Shown here: one piece after another, positions 47,301 to 56,244 of the stretch | Layout: every line of letters starts with the position of its first letter | How positions within the stretch are numbered: the first letter of the stretch is position 1 | Program-made: the position numbers and the translations under genes | Origin: Corbicula japonica | Taxonomy: Eukaryota > Mollusca > Bivalvia > Venerida > Cyrenidae | DNA length: 64,000 bases | Reading direction: 5' to 3' | Assembly (NCBI GenBank): GCA_038501625.1 | Contig: JAZAYU010000679.1 | Coordinates: 122,461-186,460 of the forward strand | Notes under the pieces: model-generated | Seen by the model: the letters and a program-made list of their open reading frames with translations, nothing else | Told to the model about the DNA's origin: nothing | Databases searched by the model: none

Positions 47301-50300
47301 AACATGGATTTTCGGGCACGAAAGGTAAACGTTTCGATTGGTGGCTTCAAATCCCGCAATTGTGAAAATAACAGAAAACAACCAATAAGCATAGAAAGAA
47401 AACGAATATTTATCAGTGCTTATAAGTGTATGTTTTTAATATTCCAAAATAGGTCACTGCTTTTTGACGATCAAGACTAGACATAATTGATAATTTTTTA
47501 ATTGTGTAATGATTTGGGGGTTTTAGTTTATTTTTAATGCATTCACTTGACATTCGATGGTGCTTTGCTTTCATGAACACCAAGTTACATGTTGTTTACT
47601 TTACAGCCAATCCCTTATACAAAGAAGGAAAGCAGAGACCACGTGACCGAATGCGCGATCCCTATTGGTTTGACGAAGATGAAGATATACGTGGACTAGA
47701 AGAAGATAAAATTGATGATCGGGAAGTGGAATTTTGGATAGATCTCATAGAAAAGTATCTAAAACCGCTAGAATCAGACAGAAATAAGGAAACAGAAACC
47801 AAAGCAAAGCTCATTGAACTGAGGGACAAAGTGTGTTTGATCTTTATTTTGATCAACTCTCTTTTTATCATAACAGTCTTCAGTCTACAGCAGGTGGTCG
47901 CTGATGGTAAGTTTAATTTCAAATTATGAGTTCATTATTTTGTAACTATGTTGTATTTTGACTTTTTGTGTTGACTGTGTTAATTATTTATGATTGTCTG
48001 ATTTTCTCTTCAGTATGCATTTAACTCATTCAACAAGCCCTATTGACACTTCGGTAGATTACACTTTTAAGGTAGAGAAAAAAATTCCTTGCAACTCTTT
48101 ATGCATGATATTACATCTTTAGTCTGTCCGGAGTTTTCTAAAAAAGATACCGAATTAGTCATTATTATAAATTTAACTTACCAATAATTGTTAAATGTTC
48201 AAACATGATTAAGGTCTTTTCGGATTTATTTATTGATTTTCAACCTGAACATTTAAATTATAATGAAAGGACAGTTACATTTACCAAACATATAGTGTAA
48301 ACACAAGAAAGATATCCACCACTTTCATTTTATTTGTGATCAAATACTGAAGTATTAATTATAGAGTTGTTATTTTATTCTTTTTACACCTGGAATTTAA
48401 CATTACAGGTGGGAGTCTGTCGTTTCAATTACCCTGCGCAACCAACAACGACAGTGGACAGAGGATAGAACCAATTAGTGTAGCATTTACCCTAGTATTC
48501 GGGGTACTACTTTTTGTACAATTTGTTTGCATGTTGATGCACCGGATGTCAACGTTGATTCATATACTAGCAGCGACTAGCATGTCGAATGTCCTGCCAG
48601 TGAAAAGGCTACAACAACAACACAACGTGCAGCAAGAGGTATATTATTATCATAATTCAATATAACTCGTAAGATTATCTGAAAATACTTGAGACTGAAA
48701 AAGTGTCATATCAAGGAATAGGGTAGAATGTATTCCTTAACAACTGAAAGTTTAATTTTTATAAGTAATGAGATATAATGAAGTTTTCCAATGAATCCTA
48801 ATTGTTTTAATTCCGTCATATTCGTTGAAACAGTGCTTTTAAATATGTGTGGCTTGGATTTCTAAAGATTAGATTGGCGACCCGTTTCAAAACTGGTTGA
48901 ATTGGTCGAAACGGCAACCAATCAGATGATTGATATATGAGACTGATTTCTTATTTCAAATGTTTATGTTTGCAAAAGGTTACCAGTTAACAGAGGAACA
49001 ACTTTAATGACTGACTATAGCTGTTTGTTACTATGATTTCGCCTTCAGCTTAGCTGGTTTTAGCCTTCGCCAAATAAAGACTGCGCCATCGGCTAGCCTG
49101 GAGGGTTTTAACAACTCATCTTTCCGTGGAGCAATGGCTAATCCTGGCTAATTATTATTTCTTCTTTTTCACATAATTATACAAGTTTCTTTCTAGGGTT
49201 CGAATCTTGACAACCTGGGTAATGACTCGGGACGAAAATCCTACGGAGATTTGCCAATGGAACAGGTAGGAGATAAGATACATTTGTAGCATGCAGTGAG
49301 GGGAAATTGCACGAAAGTTTTAAGAGTACACAACATTAACGTTGATTTTCGATGTTATAGGAGTTAAATTGTAAAAAATGAAAGAAAACGTATTGATATA
49401 AACACAAAAGCACAGTTTGGGGTTCTTAAAGCGATTTTGATATAATCATAACATTTTCCACAAACTGATGAACAATTCTGTATCATTTCAACAACATACT
49501 GTGTTTTGTAAATATATAGTCTATTTTCTGAAAATGAATCAACTTTCTTATATTTGCATTAACTTAATATTGGATTTAACTTGTTGTAACAAATCTTTAG
49601 AAACGAGTGGTTTAATTTCGCAGATGTATTTGTGCGTACGGTGAAGGCGAAAAATGTCATTTTTGCACAGAAATACTTTCACGAAGTTGTGAAGAAAATA
49701 TTTTCAAACAATTCTTTGGTTTGTTTTTAGGTAGTTGAAACTGTGAAAGACTTGCAAGAGCCGCACGATGAGGACTCTTTGTCTATATCTTCAGGATCGA
49801 GCTTTGGAGGAAGAAGTGAAATTGACGAAGACGAATTTGAAGGTTGATTGGCATTTTTTTTTCGTTCGTATTTAGCACGAGTAAATACAATAGCCATTAC
49901 TTTCAAAGAAAGTTGCAAAGAATTATTGCATATGATTTCAAACAAAGGCGGAAAAACACTATCCTTTGCAAGGGAGCGTCGGGAACTTTTTGCAATATCT
50001 TAAATTAATAAGAACCACAGCGCTCAGTCTATAAAAAAACATTCCAGAAACGAGTATATTGTACGGAAGAGAGCACTATCATAATAATCATACAACACCG
50101 CGATTTCACTTTGTAATGGTTCGATTAATACAAATGGAAAAAAATACCAAAATCAAGTGACAAATCACATTTTGGCGGGAATCTTTTCTCGGTTTATGTG
50201 AAATTTGAGTCCATTCTTGTTTCCAGCAATAAGAAAAAAGACTCAAAGGGAAAGGTGGAAGAAAATGGCAAGTGCAAGTAGAAGACTTCACGAAAGCACT

Positions 50301-53300
50301 TTGGCAGAGAACCTTAGGAAAAACCTTCAGCGAGAAGAAGAGGTAGACTTATTAATAATCAAATGTTAAATTTAAAAAGGTGAAATATGCATTTCAGGAA
50401 TTGCCACATTCACAGTCTCCCCACACAGCCAATAAAAAGAGAGAGAGCAAGGTTAAACAATGTTCAGTTTAAAAAAGACACGACAAACAATTTACAAAAA
50501 TGATTACCCGATGGGTTACCGCCTTGGAAGGACTAATCGTTCTTAAATCGCGCATATCTGTTTATTATTTATGGTTCCGTCTTGCTTTTAGAAGAGATGG
50601 TTTGTATTTATTCCACAGATTTCTTGATGTTCCCACTAACACGTTACGTTTTAACACAGTGCAATTTTGTATATTAACACATTTTGCACTTTGCTACGAT
50701 GAACATCTTTCTTGATACTGGTTTCATTGTACAATATTTACACCTTTATTTCCACTGCTTCAATATCCTTTACCGGACGAGTGAAGGTCAATCTTCAATG
50801 AACACCGTTAGCCTTATCACCGCGCAATGGTAAAGGAATGCCCTGGTGACGTCATGAAATCCCCGCTATTTTTATAATTGTTGCTAATTTTAGATAGCTC
50901 TTCCTGGAATGTTGCTATTTTTAGATTACTTTTATTTTTAGTTGCTTTTATACCCCTCAAACCGGAAGTAAACAAGTTTATTATATGACATCATCAATAA
51001 GCACGTTCCATTTTCTAGAATTATCATTGGTTGAAAATAACGCATTAGCCTTTTCTAACTTCCCGCCAAAATAACGGTTTTTACTCAGACTATCATTTAC
51101 TCGCATAGATAGTACTTGCTGTGATACAAATTTGATGTTTGTTGTGAAATATTAGGTTTTTCTGTATATAAATGTTTGAAAAAACGGATGAATGTGTTCA
51201 ATAAACATGGAACTATTTTGGTCGTAGTATGATTTTTTTGATTTGAGTAAATAGGCGGACCAGTCCAAATGCCAAACCCGGGGTAAGAAATGTTTTAAAC
51301 AACATTTCGAAATTAGTAAAAAGTATATATTTTATATTAAATTTAGAAACAAAATGATAAAATGAGGTGTAAATATAAGTAATAAATTTCGTGTTTGATA
51401 AGTTCACCGAGTCTTGAACGTCATTAGGGCTGGTTAAAGCACGCGTGGAGTCCTTCGGACTCCACACACTTTAACCAGCCCTAATGACGTTCAAGACTCG
51501 GTGAACTTATCAAACACGAAATTTATTCCTTAAATGAAAAACGTTTGCACGTAGTAGCGAACAATGGATATACATGTTGTGTATTTATAAACTAGAATGT
51601 TGTGTTCCGCGGAACACATGTGTCGCCTGCATGGAAAACGTTGAAATGTGGGCCTATGTTTAATCATATATAATAAAAAAAAATTATTTCAGTTGATTTC
51701 AATACTACACCACAGAACACTTGTGTCATCTAAATTGCATTTAAAAGGGGAATAACTGTAATAATGGTGAAACCCGAGTTATCATCTTCAAAAATTGGTT
51801 TGTGCACGCAGATGAGTTATTCAAAGTATTAAGTGAATTGAACAAGTACTTTCCAGTTTACAGGCAACACTAAGTTTCATGTTAAAGTTGCATTTGAAAG
51901 GGACATAACTCATAAAATTTTAAAACAGGAGTTATAATTTTTGTAATTGTCGATGGCACTGTTCATGTTGATACAATTCTAGTATTAAATGAATAGGGCA
52001 AGTACTTTCAAATTATAAGCAACATTAAGTTTCATGTGAAATTTGCATTTGAAAAAAAAAGTCAAACAGGAGTTATGATTCTTGTTGTAACCGATGTTGT
52101 AGTTGTTCATGAAGATGATATATTCGAAGAGTGAATAGGACAAGTACGTTAAAAGTTAAAGGTAACTTTTTCATGTAAAAGTTGTATATTAAAGGGACAT
52201 AACTCATAAAATAGTCCAGCAGTTGTTATTATTCTTGTTCTTCATAATGACGCTGTTCATGAAGGTGATTTATTTCGAATATCAAGAGAATTTTCAAAGT
52301 TATAGTCAAAATTAAGTTTCATGTTAAAGTTGCATTTGAAAGGGGCATAACTCAAAGTATAATAAATCAGGAGTTATGATTCTTTTTGTAACCAATGTTG
52401 TTGATCATGCTGATATTGTATTCCAAGTATGAAGTGAATAGGACAAGTACTTTTAAAGTTAAAGGCAACATTAAGTTTCAGATTAAAGTTGCATTTGAAA
52501 GGGGCATAACTCAACAAATATTGAAACTGGAGTTATCAGTCTTGTTGTCACAGATGGCATTGTTCATGCTGATGATATATTCCAAGTATGAAGTGAATAG
52601 GACACATACTTTCAAATTTACAGGCAAGATTAAGTTTCAGATTAAAGTTGCATTTGAAAGGGGCATAACTCAACAAATATTGAAGCTGGAGTTATCAGTC
52701 TTGTCGTCACAGATGGCATTGTTCATGCTGATGATATATTCCAAGTATGAAGTGAATAGGACAAGTACTTTCAAAGTTATAGGCAACATTAAGTTTCAGA
52801 TTAAAGTTGCATTTGAAAGGGGCATAACTCAATAAATATTGAAACTGGAGTTATCATTCTTGTCGTCACAGATGGCATTGTTCATGCTGATGATATATTC
52901 CAAGTATGAAGTGAATAGGACAAGTACTTTCAAAGTTATAGGCAACATTAAGTTTCAGATTAAAGTTGGGGGACTACCGGACGACGCCGACGACGACGCA
53001 GACGCCGCCGGACAATAGCATCCCTATGTGTCTACCTGCTATCGCAGGCGACACAAAAAGTCTATTTATAATAGAACGTTTAAAAAATGAGTTTGTCATT
53101 TTATTTAATGTTTACATCTGTGTCATATTTCGTCTAGTAACGAATTCCAAATTCCGCAAAACTATTAGATCGTGCAATATTATTTCTATAAATTTGCAGT
53201 TTCTCATATTGTAACATGCGAAGACAAGTTCCAACAAATAATTTACAGAAACTGATTTATAGTTTATTATATTTTTAGATCATGTCCTTTAACATGTCCG

Positions 53301-54133
53301 ATATTCAAATAATTCTCGCAAGCAATGCAATGTCGTTTTAATAGCTTTAATTAAAAAAGCAATTCACAAATTTATTTTATACATGTAAAGCAATTATCAT
53401 AAATTTATTCACTGATTTTTATGTAATATGGCTGGAAGGGTGGGCATATCTAAAATAGATATGGTTTAAAGTTTTGTATCTACACGTATTTACATGTATA
53501 GAATCAAAATAAGAACAACCGCAATGTAAAATTACGAAGGAAGAAAATACTATTAGTGCGTTTAAGATCGCTCGGTTTAATTTCTGTAATTATGTAATTA
53601 TGTATAAAACTGACGGTGAGGGAGGGAGGCAGATGTAGGCTACAGAAATGAGGGCAGTAGAAAAAATCTATGAATTTTTTGAATGTTTTGAATGTTTTAT
53701 TGCAAGTAATAAAACTCCTTTACATTTTAAGGACCATGACGACACAAAACATGGACATGGTATAAAAATGAGAAGACAGACGAGACGTGTGTTTGATAAA
53801 ATGAGAGAAGACCCAAAAATAAAAGAAAACATGTCGAAGATAATTAAAGAAAAGAAAGGAAAAGTTGTAAAAACGAAATGGAAAATAGCAGTAGGTAAGA
53901 CAAGATTGCTCTCTCGAGACGTAACCGATGGTCAAACACAGAAGCGACACATGTCAATTGAGAATATCGCAGATATAGCTATTGCTCAGAACGAGCAAGA
54001 AAAGGCCCAGCGGGAGCTTGAAGAAATTTCTGCAGACATTCATACACGTAGTGGAGAAATTAAAGCTGTACAGGATGTAATTACAGATATTGATAATGAT
54101 GACATAAACGAAAATGTTAATAGTCAGCTGTGA
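32149..54133 (+). CDS. CHS: Chitin synthase, 25 exons identified (start codon exon missing)
   Basis: Family 2 glycosyltransferase polymerising UDP-GlcNAc into chitin and extruding it across the plasma membrane. The exons listed separately join with matching phases at all 24 junctions, giving 1,679 codons plus stop; arthropod relatives are about 1,500-1,600 residues. Residues are counted from the first identified codon. Layout: charged N-terminus (1-115), N-terminal membrane cluster including WDRF (about 117-620), catalytic domain (about 640-1015) with CATMWHE (about 671), [17 protein letters not shown] (DGD near 837), EDRW (about 941) and QRKRW (978-982), membrane cluster (1016-1160), SWGTRE (about 1161), coiled-coil-like linker, two further membrane segments (1330-1430), and a basic, charged C-terminal tail. 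No myosin head is encoded and none fits upstream, since another gene ends at 20787. All catalytic motifs are intact. The start may be an upstream exon; an internal Met at 32215 is a weaker option. Confidence 0.95.
32535..32660 (+). repeat. Dispersed repeat family A, partial copy in intron 1
   Basis: Contains GCATATCAGGAATGACC, AAACACAGCC, ACGCAGCGAAAAAGTAGAGA and the AAAAAGACACC block; truncated after that. Confidence 0.75.
32774..32890 (+). CDS. CHS: Chitin synthase exon 2
   Basis: Acceptor attaaaag, donor CAAAA|gtatgt; phase 2 in and out. Reads [20 protein letters not shown] and a Lys/Arg/Gln-rich end RSQRDQQK. Confidence 0.8.
32933..33980. mobile_element. Tc1/mariner-like element relic with inverted ends, in intron 2
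   Basis: Left end AACAAAAAAAGTTCTGCACA and right end TGTGCAGAACTTTTTTTTGC are inverse over about 20 bp and sit in TATATA flanks, as expected for TA-target elements. A frame near 33555-33620 reads [18 protein letters not shown], weakly like a transposase helix-turn-helix region, but no DDE frame survives. Confidence 0.65.
34284..34716 (+). CDS. CHS: Chitin synthase exon 3
   Basis: Acceptor ttattacag, donor ATTGTT|gtaagc. Contains the family WDxF motif in [11 protein letters not shown] and the first transmembrane segments ([35 protein letters not shown]). Ends in phase 0. Confidence 0.9.
34922..35050 (+). CDS. CHS: Chitin synthase exon 4
   Basis: Acceptor tgcttttttag, donor TTAAAG|gtaatt, 43 codons. 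[20 protein letters not shown] and the following [11 protein letters not shown] are membrane segments of the N-terminal cluster. Confidence 0.9.
35385..36012 (+). repeat. Dispersed repeat family C, copy 2 (intron 4)
   Basis: Closely matches 27228-27800, from GCAGGCTCGGTTTGATTGAG to TTTTACAGCCGCCAAACGGC. Includes facing GGCGGTGAACATGGAA and TTCCATGTTCAGCGGC segments that can pair. Confidence 0.8.
36226..36612 (-). repeat. Dispersed repeat family A, near-complete antisense copy abutting exon 5
   Basis: A full-length reverse copy (GGCTTTGCAATGCTATTAGA at its left end, CCTGATTTGCATATTTCACC at its right). Its T-rich right end forms the pyrimidine tract directly before the exon 5 acceptor AG at 36612-36613. 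Confidence 0.85.
36614..36728 (+). CDS. CHS: Chitin synthase exon 5
   Basis: Acceptor ACCTTTTTTTAG lies at the edge of a family A repeat; donor AATAG|gtaaac. Reads [19 protein letters not shown] then [19 protein letters not shown], a membrane segment. Ends in phase 1. Confidence 0.85.
36729..37737 (+). other. Chitin synthase intron 5
   Basis: About 1 kb, AT-rich, no repeat or other feature recognised. Confidence 0.5.
37738..38539 (+). CDS. CHS: Chitin synthase exon 6 (largest internal exon)
   Basis: Acceptor tctaattcag, donor GATAA|gtatga. Starts [14 protein letters not shown] and holds several membrane segments ([79 protein letters not shown]) and a charged loop with [16 protein letters not shown]. 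Open over 267 codons. Confidence 0.95.
38660..39030. repeat. Degenerate relative of repeat family D in intron 6
   Basis: AGGTGATACATAGGGACACA followed by CTGTCTGTCCGTTCG, and at the far side GTGTTCAACTGAACGCCC. These correspond to the two ends of the better copy at 59205-60107. The inner array is largely lost. Confidence 0.55.
39235..39322 (+). CDS. CHS: Chitin synthase exon 7
   Basis: Acceptor attatccag, donor AAGGG|gtaaaa. Reads [30 protein letters not shown], with the family LFVxP...LLLNRR pattern before the catalytic domain. Confidence 0.9.
39933..40096 (+). CDS. CHS: Chitin synthase exon 8
   Basis: Acceptor gatgttgcag, donor TTCAG|gtaaag. Carries the diagnostic [20 protein letters not shown] at the start of the catalytic domain. 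Confidence 0.97.
40593..40672 (+). CDS. CHS: Chitin synthase exon 9
   Basis: Acceptor aaatgcag, donor GAAG|gtaaat. Reads [20 protein letters not shown] then PDYYEFE, continuing into [10 protein letters not shown] in exon 10. Confidence 0.95.
40905..40975 (-). repeat. Dispersed repeat family A, antisense fragment in intron 9
   Basis: CTTTTTCGCTGCGTGAGTGG GCTGTGTTTC and TGGTATGCATATTTGAT correspond to the family A 5' part in reverse. Confidence 0.7.
41269..41377 (+). CDS. CHS: Chitin synthase exon 10
   Basis: The acceptor is a weak TTGAAG, chosen because it restores [12 protein letters not shown] across the junction; donor GCGAG|gtaata. Reads [35 protein letters not shown]. Confidence 0.93.
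41780..41924 (+). CDS. CHS: Chitin synthase exon 11
   Basis: Acceptor attttcaag, donor AGTCAG|gtaaaa. Contains [18 protein letters not shown] and [16 protein letters not shown], both conserved in animal chitin synthases. Confidence 0.97.
42296..42506 (+). CDS. CHS: Chitin synthase exon 12 (catalytic DGD)
   Basis: Acceptor catttttag, donor AGCG|gtattt. Reads [13 protein letters not shown], then [13 protein letters not shown] with the nucleotide-sugar/metal-binding Asp pair, then [12 protein letters not shown]. Confidence 0.97.
42813..43013 (+). CDS. CHS: Chitin synthase exon 13
   Basis: Acceptor ttttgaag, donor TCAAG|gtaata. Reads [20 protein letters not shown] and [16 protein letters not shown], the acceptor-binding part of the catalytic domain. 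Confidence 0.97.
43014..44269 (+). other. Chitin synthase intron 13
   Basis: About 1.25 kb of AT-rich sequence with no repeat or exon that I can support. Confidence 0.5.
44270..44496 (+). CDS. CHS: Chitin synthase exon 14 (EDRW, QRKRW)
   Basis: Acceptor tgttttaag, donor TACCAG|gtactt. [14 protein letters not shown] contains the general-base region, and [20 protein letters not shown] contains the QxxRW signature of processive GT2 enzymes. Confidence 0.98.
44660..44871 (-). repeat. Dispersed repeat family C, truncated antisense copy (intron 14)
   Basis: Reverse complement of about the first 180 bp of copy 2: GGCTCAATCAAACCAAGCCT, TTCATATTTGTCGTGTTCGG and GACTTTCAAAGTTCCCTT. Confidence 0.75.
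44901..45071 (+). CDS. CHS: Chitin synthase exon 15
   Basis: Acceptor tttcaatag, donor ACACAG|gtcagt, 57 codons. Membrane segments [20 protein letters not shown] and [20 protein letters not shown] directly after the catalytic domain, likely part of the translocation channel. Confidence 0.95.
45433..45597 (+). CDS. CHS: Chitin synthase exon 16
   Basis: Acceptor ctatttacag, donor CCTCAG|gtacac, 55 codons. Two membrane segments ([13 protein letters not shown] and [17 protein letters not shown]). Confidence 0.95.
46006..46135 (+). CDS. CHS: Chitin synthase exon 17 (SWGTRE)
   Basis: Acceptor atttcgacag, donor GCAG|gtaaac. Last segment of the channel cluster ([20 protein letters not shown]) followed by DVSWGTRE, the motif diagnostic of animal chitin synthases. 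Confidence 0.98.
46569..46740 (+). CDS. CHS: Chitin synthase exon 18
   Basis: Acceptor tattcatag, donor GCAAA|gtaact. Reads [20 protein letters not shown], then [20 protein letters not shown], a coiled-coil-like segment. If the donor is not used, the next codons are Lys then TAA, so retention of this intron would end the protein here. Confidence 0.9.
46863..47110 (+). repeat. Dispersed repeat family A, partial and partly duplicated copy (intron 18)
   Basis: AAAGGTGAAATATGCATATC starts a copy. A second, diverged start (GGAATTGTCACGCCCAGAAA, CAGCCTCACCGTGCAGCC) follows about 120 bp later. Confidence 0.75.
47197..47324 (+). CDS. CHS: Chitin synthase exon 19
   Basis: Acceptor tgctttag, donor GAAAG|gtaaac; phases match both neighbours. 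Reads [20 protein letters not shown] then [20 protein letters not shown]. Not a conserved domain; a linker or possible alternative exon. Confidence 0.85.
47607..47906 (+). CDS. CHS: Chitin synthase exon 20
   Basis: Acceptor actttacag, donor GATG|gtaagt. Contains [60 protein letters not shown], the family's post-channel domain and next membrane segment. Confidence 0.95.
48409..48638 (+). CDS. CHS: Chitin synthase exon 21
   Basis: Acceptor acattacag, donor CAAGAG|gtatat. [20 protein letters not shown] and [19 protein letters not shown] match the last membrane segment and following motif of the family. Confidence 0.95.
49197..49265 (+). CDS. CHS: Chitin synthase exon 22 (69 bp)
   Basis: Acceptor tttctttctag, donor GAACAG|gtagga. 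Reads [23 protein letters not shown]; a phase 0 cassette of 23 codons that could be skipped without frame change. Confidence 0.85.
49731..49842 (+). CDS. CHS: Chitin synthase exon 23
   Basis: Acceptor ttgtttttag, weak donor GAAG|gttgat. Acidic/Ser-rich [20 protein letters not shown] then SEIDEDEFE. Reading through the donor gives an immediate stop. Confidence 0.85.
50227..50342 (+). CDS. CHS: Chitin synthase exon 24
   Basis: Acceptor gtttccag, donor GAAGAG|gtagac. Basic helix [20 protein letters not shown] and [16 protein letters not shown], as in the family's C-terminal region. An intron-retained form would stop nine codons later. Confidence 0.88.
50383..50530 (+). repeat. Dispersed repeat family A, partial copy (intron 24)
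   Basis: AAAAAGGTGAAATATGCATT, CACAGTCTCCCCACACAGCC, the ACACGACAAACAATTTAC block and GATGGGTTACCGCCTTGGAA; truncated at the hairpin block. Confidence 0.8.
51381..51527. repeat. Near-perfect palindrome, ~72-bp arms, 3-nt loop (intron 24)
   Basis: The left arm starts AATAAATTTCGTGTTTGATA and the right arm ends TATCAAACACGAAATTTATT. The centre is GGAGTCC-TTC-GGACTCC. Only a 2-nt bulge and about two mismatches (AAAGCACGCG against CACACTTT) break the pairing. Confidence 0.95.
51591..53062 (+). mobile_element. Repeat family D element with 161-bp tandem array (copy 2, intron 24)
   Basis: The same ends as copy 1: ACTAGAATGTTGTGTTCCGC and ...GCAGGCGACACAAAAAGTC, with inverted GTGTCGCCTGC/GCAGGCGACAC. 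A 9-bp direct repeat TATTTATAA flanks it (51582-51590 and 53063-53071). About seven array units; the last three are nearly identical, which also keeps the 146-codon frame at 52395-52835 open by chance. Confidence 0.85.
53732..54133 (+). CDS. CHS: Chitin synthase exon 25, C-terminal tail and stop
   Basis: Acceptor cattttaag; phase 0 joins exon 24. Reads [20 protein letters not shown], a Lys-rich stretch ([14 protein letters not shown]), then a charged helix ([19 protein letters not shown]) ending NENVNSQL and TGA. Assignment rests on phase, orientation and coding character rather than a conserved domain. Confidence 0.75.
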   Translation, partial: DHDDTKHGHGIKMRRQTRRVFDKMREDPKIKENMSKIIKEKKGKVVKTKWKIAVGKTRLLSRDVTDGQTQKRHMSIENIADIAIAQNEQEKAQRELEEISADIHTRSGEIKAVQDVITDIDNDDINENVNSQL

Positions 54134-54732
54134 TTCGTATGAAGTAGAACCAATATAAAAGTTTATGTTGATAGATTATTATTAGAAGAGCTTATTATGT
54201 TACTGATCGAAACGGATGGCGGCTTGACGTGATCGGTGTTTTAAAGGTGTTACCTTATATTTAATTACTCTTTTATCTTCTTACGTTCTTTAAGAGTTTA
54301 GTATCTCTACATAATTTTCGAACACTTAATATCATTTTATTATCGTTATTGTAATTTAAAGAATTTTGTTATGGAACTATTTTCCCAAAACAGACTTACT
54401 TACATTTTTCAAAATCGTGTAATACAATGGTATACAGGGCTTTTAATCAGTACAACTGTAGACTAAAAGTATACAAAAATGATTTATACTGGCTACAGTC
54501 CTCATACGATAGACTGTAAAGGAGGACTTTAAAATACTTCTAATTTTATTATTTAAATGAATAAAATGCTATGATTAAAGAGTATTTATATTTTATAAAA
54601 TTATGTTATATGACATAATATACAATGAATTAAAAAGTTTGTGTTTGACTTCGATTTTTTGAACATTATGACGGGAGTGTTTTATTTATTAAGACTATTT
54701 GACATTTTCTTGTAAAACTATAGCGGTATAAA
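54134..54732 (+). other. Presumed 3' UTR and downstream flank of chitin synthase
   Basis: Follows the stop codon; no other gene. An AATAAA sits at 54560-54565 and is a candidate polyadenylation signal. Confidence 0.45.
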
Positions 54733-55689
54733 CAGGCTTTCTACTGCTCCCTACTTTTCCTACTTTTCCCTACTTTTTTAGTCTGAGCCCTACTTTTCCC
54801 TACTTTTTCCAAAACAGCCCTACTATCCCTACTTTTCCATTTTAAAAAATAAAAATTTAAGTTTAATGCAAAATAATATTTAGGTATTCACTTTTAGTTG
54901 TATTTTCATATTCTTGTGATTGCATAAATAGTAGTTTAAATGTGTTAATGTGGTTTCCTTTGTAAAATCCATTCTGTATAGCAAGGTGCTTTAGTTAGTC
55001 ATTCTGCATCATGGTCAATAGGTTTCTCTCTTTCGTGCATGGAAAGAAATAATGATAGTGTTGTATCCAGGAATTAAAAAGGACAGGGTGCTGCCAAACA
55101 GGGACAGGGTGCTATCAGAAAAAAGGGAAAGGGGGGAAACAAAGTATTGGTTATATTAAATAAAGACGCATACCTATCTGAAATGTTATCCAAATAATTT
55201 GGACTTGCACAAAATTGAAATGCATTATAAAAACTATGTTTCTGTAGGAATTAAAACAATTTGAAACTGTTAACTATAATATAGAATTAAAATTTGTGCT
55301 TTCTAAAAAGCAGAAGACAAATCTTTGCATGGCCATGTTAATTCACTTAAGTTACAAGTTTTCAGTCACTTTAGTCAGAACATTTTATGGTGTTTTATTT
55401 TCTAGTAAGTTTCTTAGTAACATTTTATTGTTTCTAAAAGCAAAAAGCTGGTTAATATTCAGATAACTTTCCTCTTATGGCACAACTTCAATGTGGTAAA
55501 ATTATTCTCCAAATTATTTTTAAGCGTTTCCTTTTATTCTTTTACAAATTTGGGAAACTTATTATATATCTTAAACAACCACAGTAAGGATTGTAAATAA
55601 TTTTGTTAAAACCAGCAGCTGTACCCTCATGCAATCCCTTGAATAATCATCTGGGCATTTTACCTATACCCGGCAAAAAAGAAACCTGA

Positions 55690-55925
55690 CACTTTATATC
55701 TTTATATCTTTCCTCCATAGATACACCTTTATTGAGTGGGCGAACAGTTTAGGTCCAGATCAGCCAGAACTGATCTGTGCCTTCTGATCAGGATCTGCAC
55801 TGTTCACTTTATAATTGGTTAGGTTATTTCTGACCAAAATTTGACCATTGCAGATCCTGATCAGACAGCATGGATTTGCCAGCTGATCTGGATCTACACT
55901 GGACACACAAGCATTAAAATGACTT
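55690..55925. repeat. Palindromic repeat with inverted GATCAG/CTGATC motifs
   Basis: Contains facing segments around GGTCCAGATCAGCCAG, CTTCTGATCAGGATCTGCAC, GCAGATCCTGATCAGACAG and CCAGCTGATCTGGATC. Related to the MITE at 60482-60709; nested in the CAGGC-ended element. Confidence 0.65.
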
Positions 55926-56244
55926 TTCATGGAGAAAAAGGCAAAATAATTATATGAGATACATAAAACAATATCTGTACGTTTGCACCATCTCTTAAAA
56001 AACTTGTTTTATGCCCAAGAAATATCAAAATGCACAGATAAGTTTAAAGCATTTTCATTTTAAACCACAATTGACATAGCTTGTCAAATTGATTCCTGAA
56101 ACTGGTTAGATATGCAGAATTACATTTCTGTCTAAGTCGATTTTTAGTCAAATGACTTCCTAAGTCAAATGAATAATTTTTAATCACTTGGATTGACTTG
56201 ACGTTAGAAAATATGTAGAAATGCCTTCGTTCCTTTTTGGTGAT

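Noticed and set aside
52395..52835. 146-codon frame with a repeated protein sequence
   Set aside because: It follows three nearly identical 161-bp array units whose sequence lacks stops in one frame; the related array at 12.2-14.2 kb does not keep it open.
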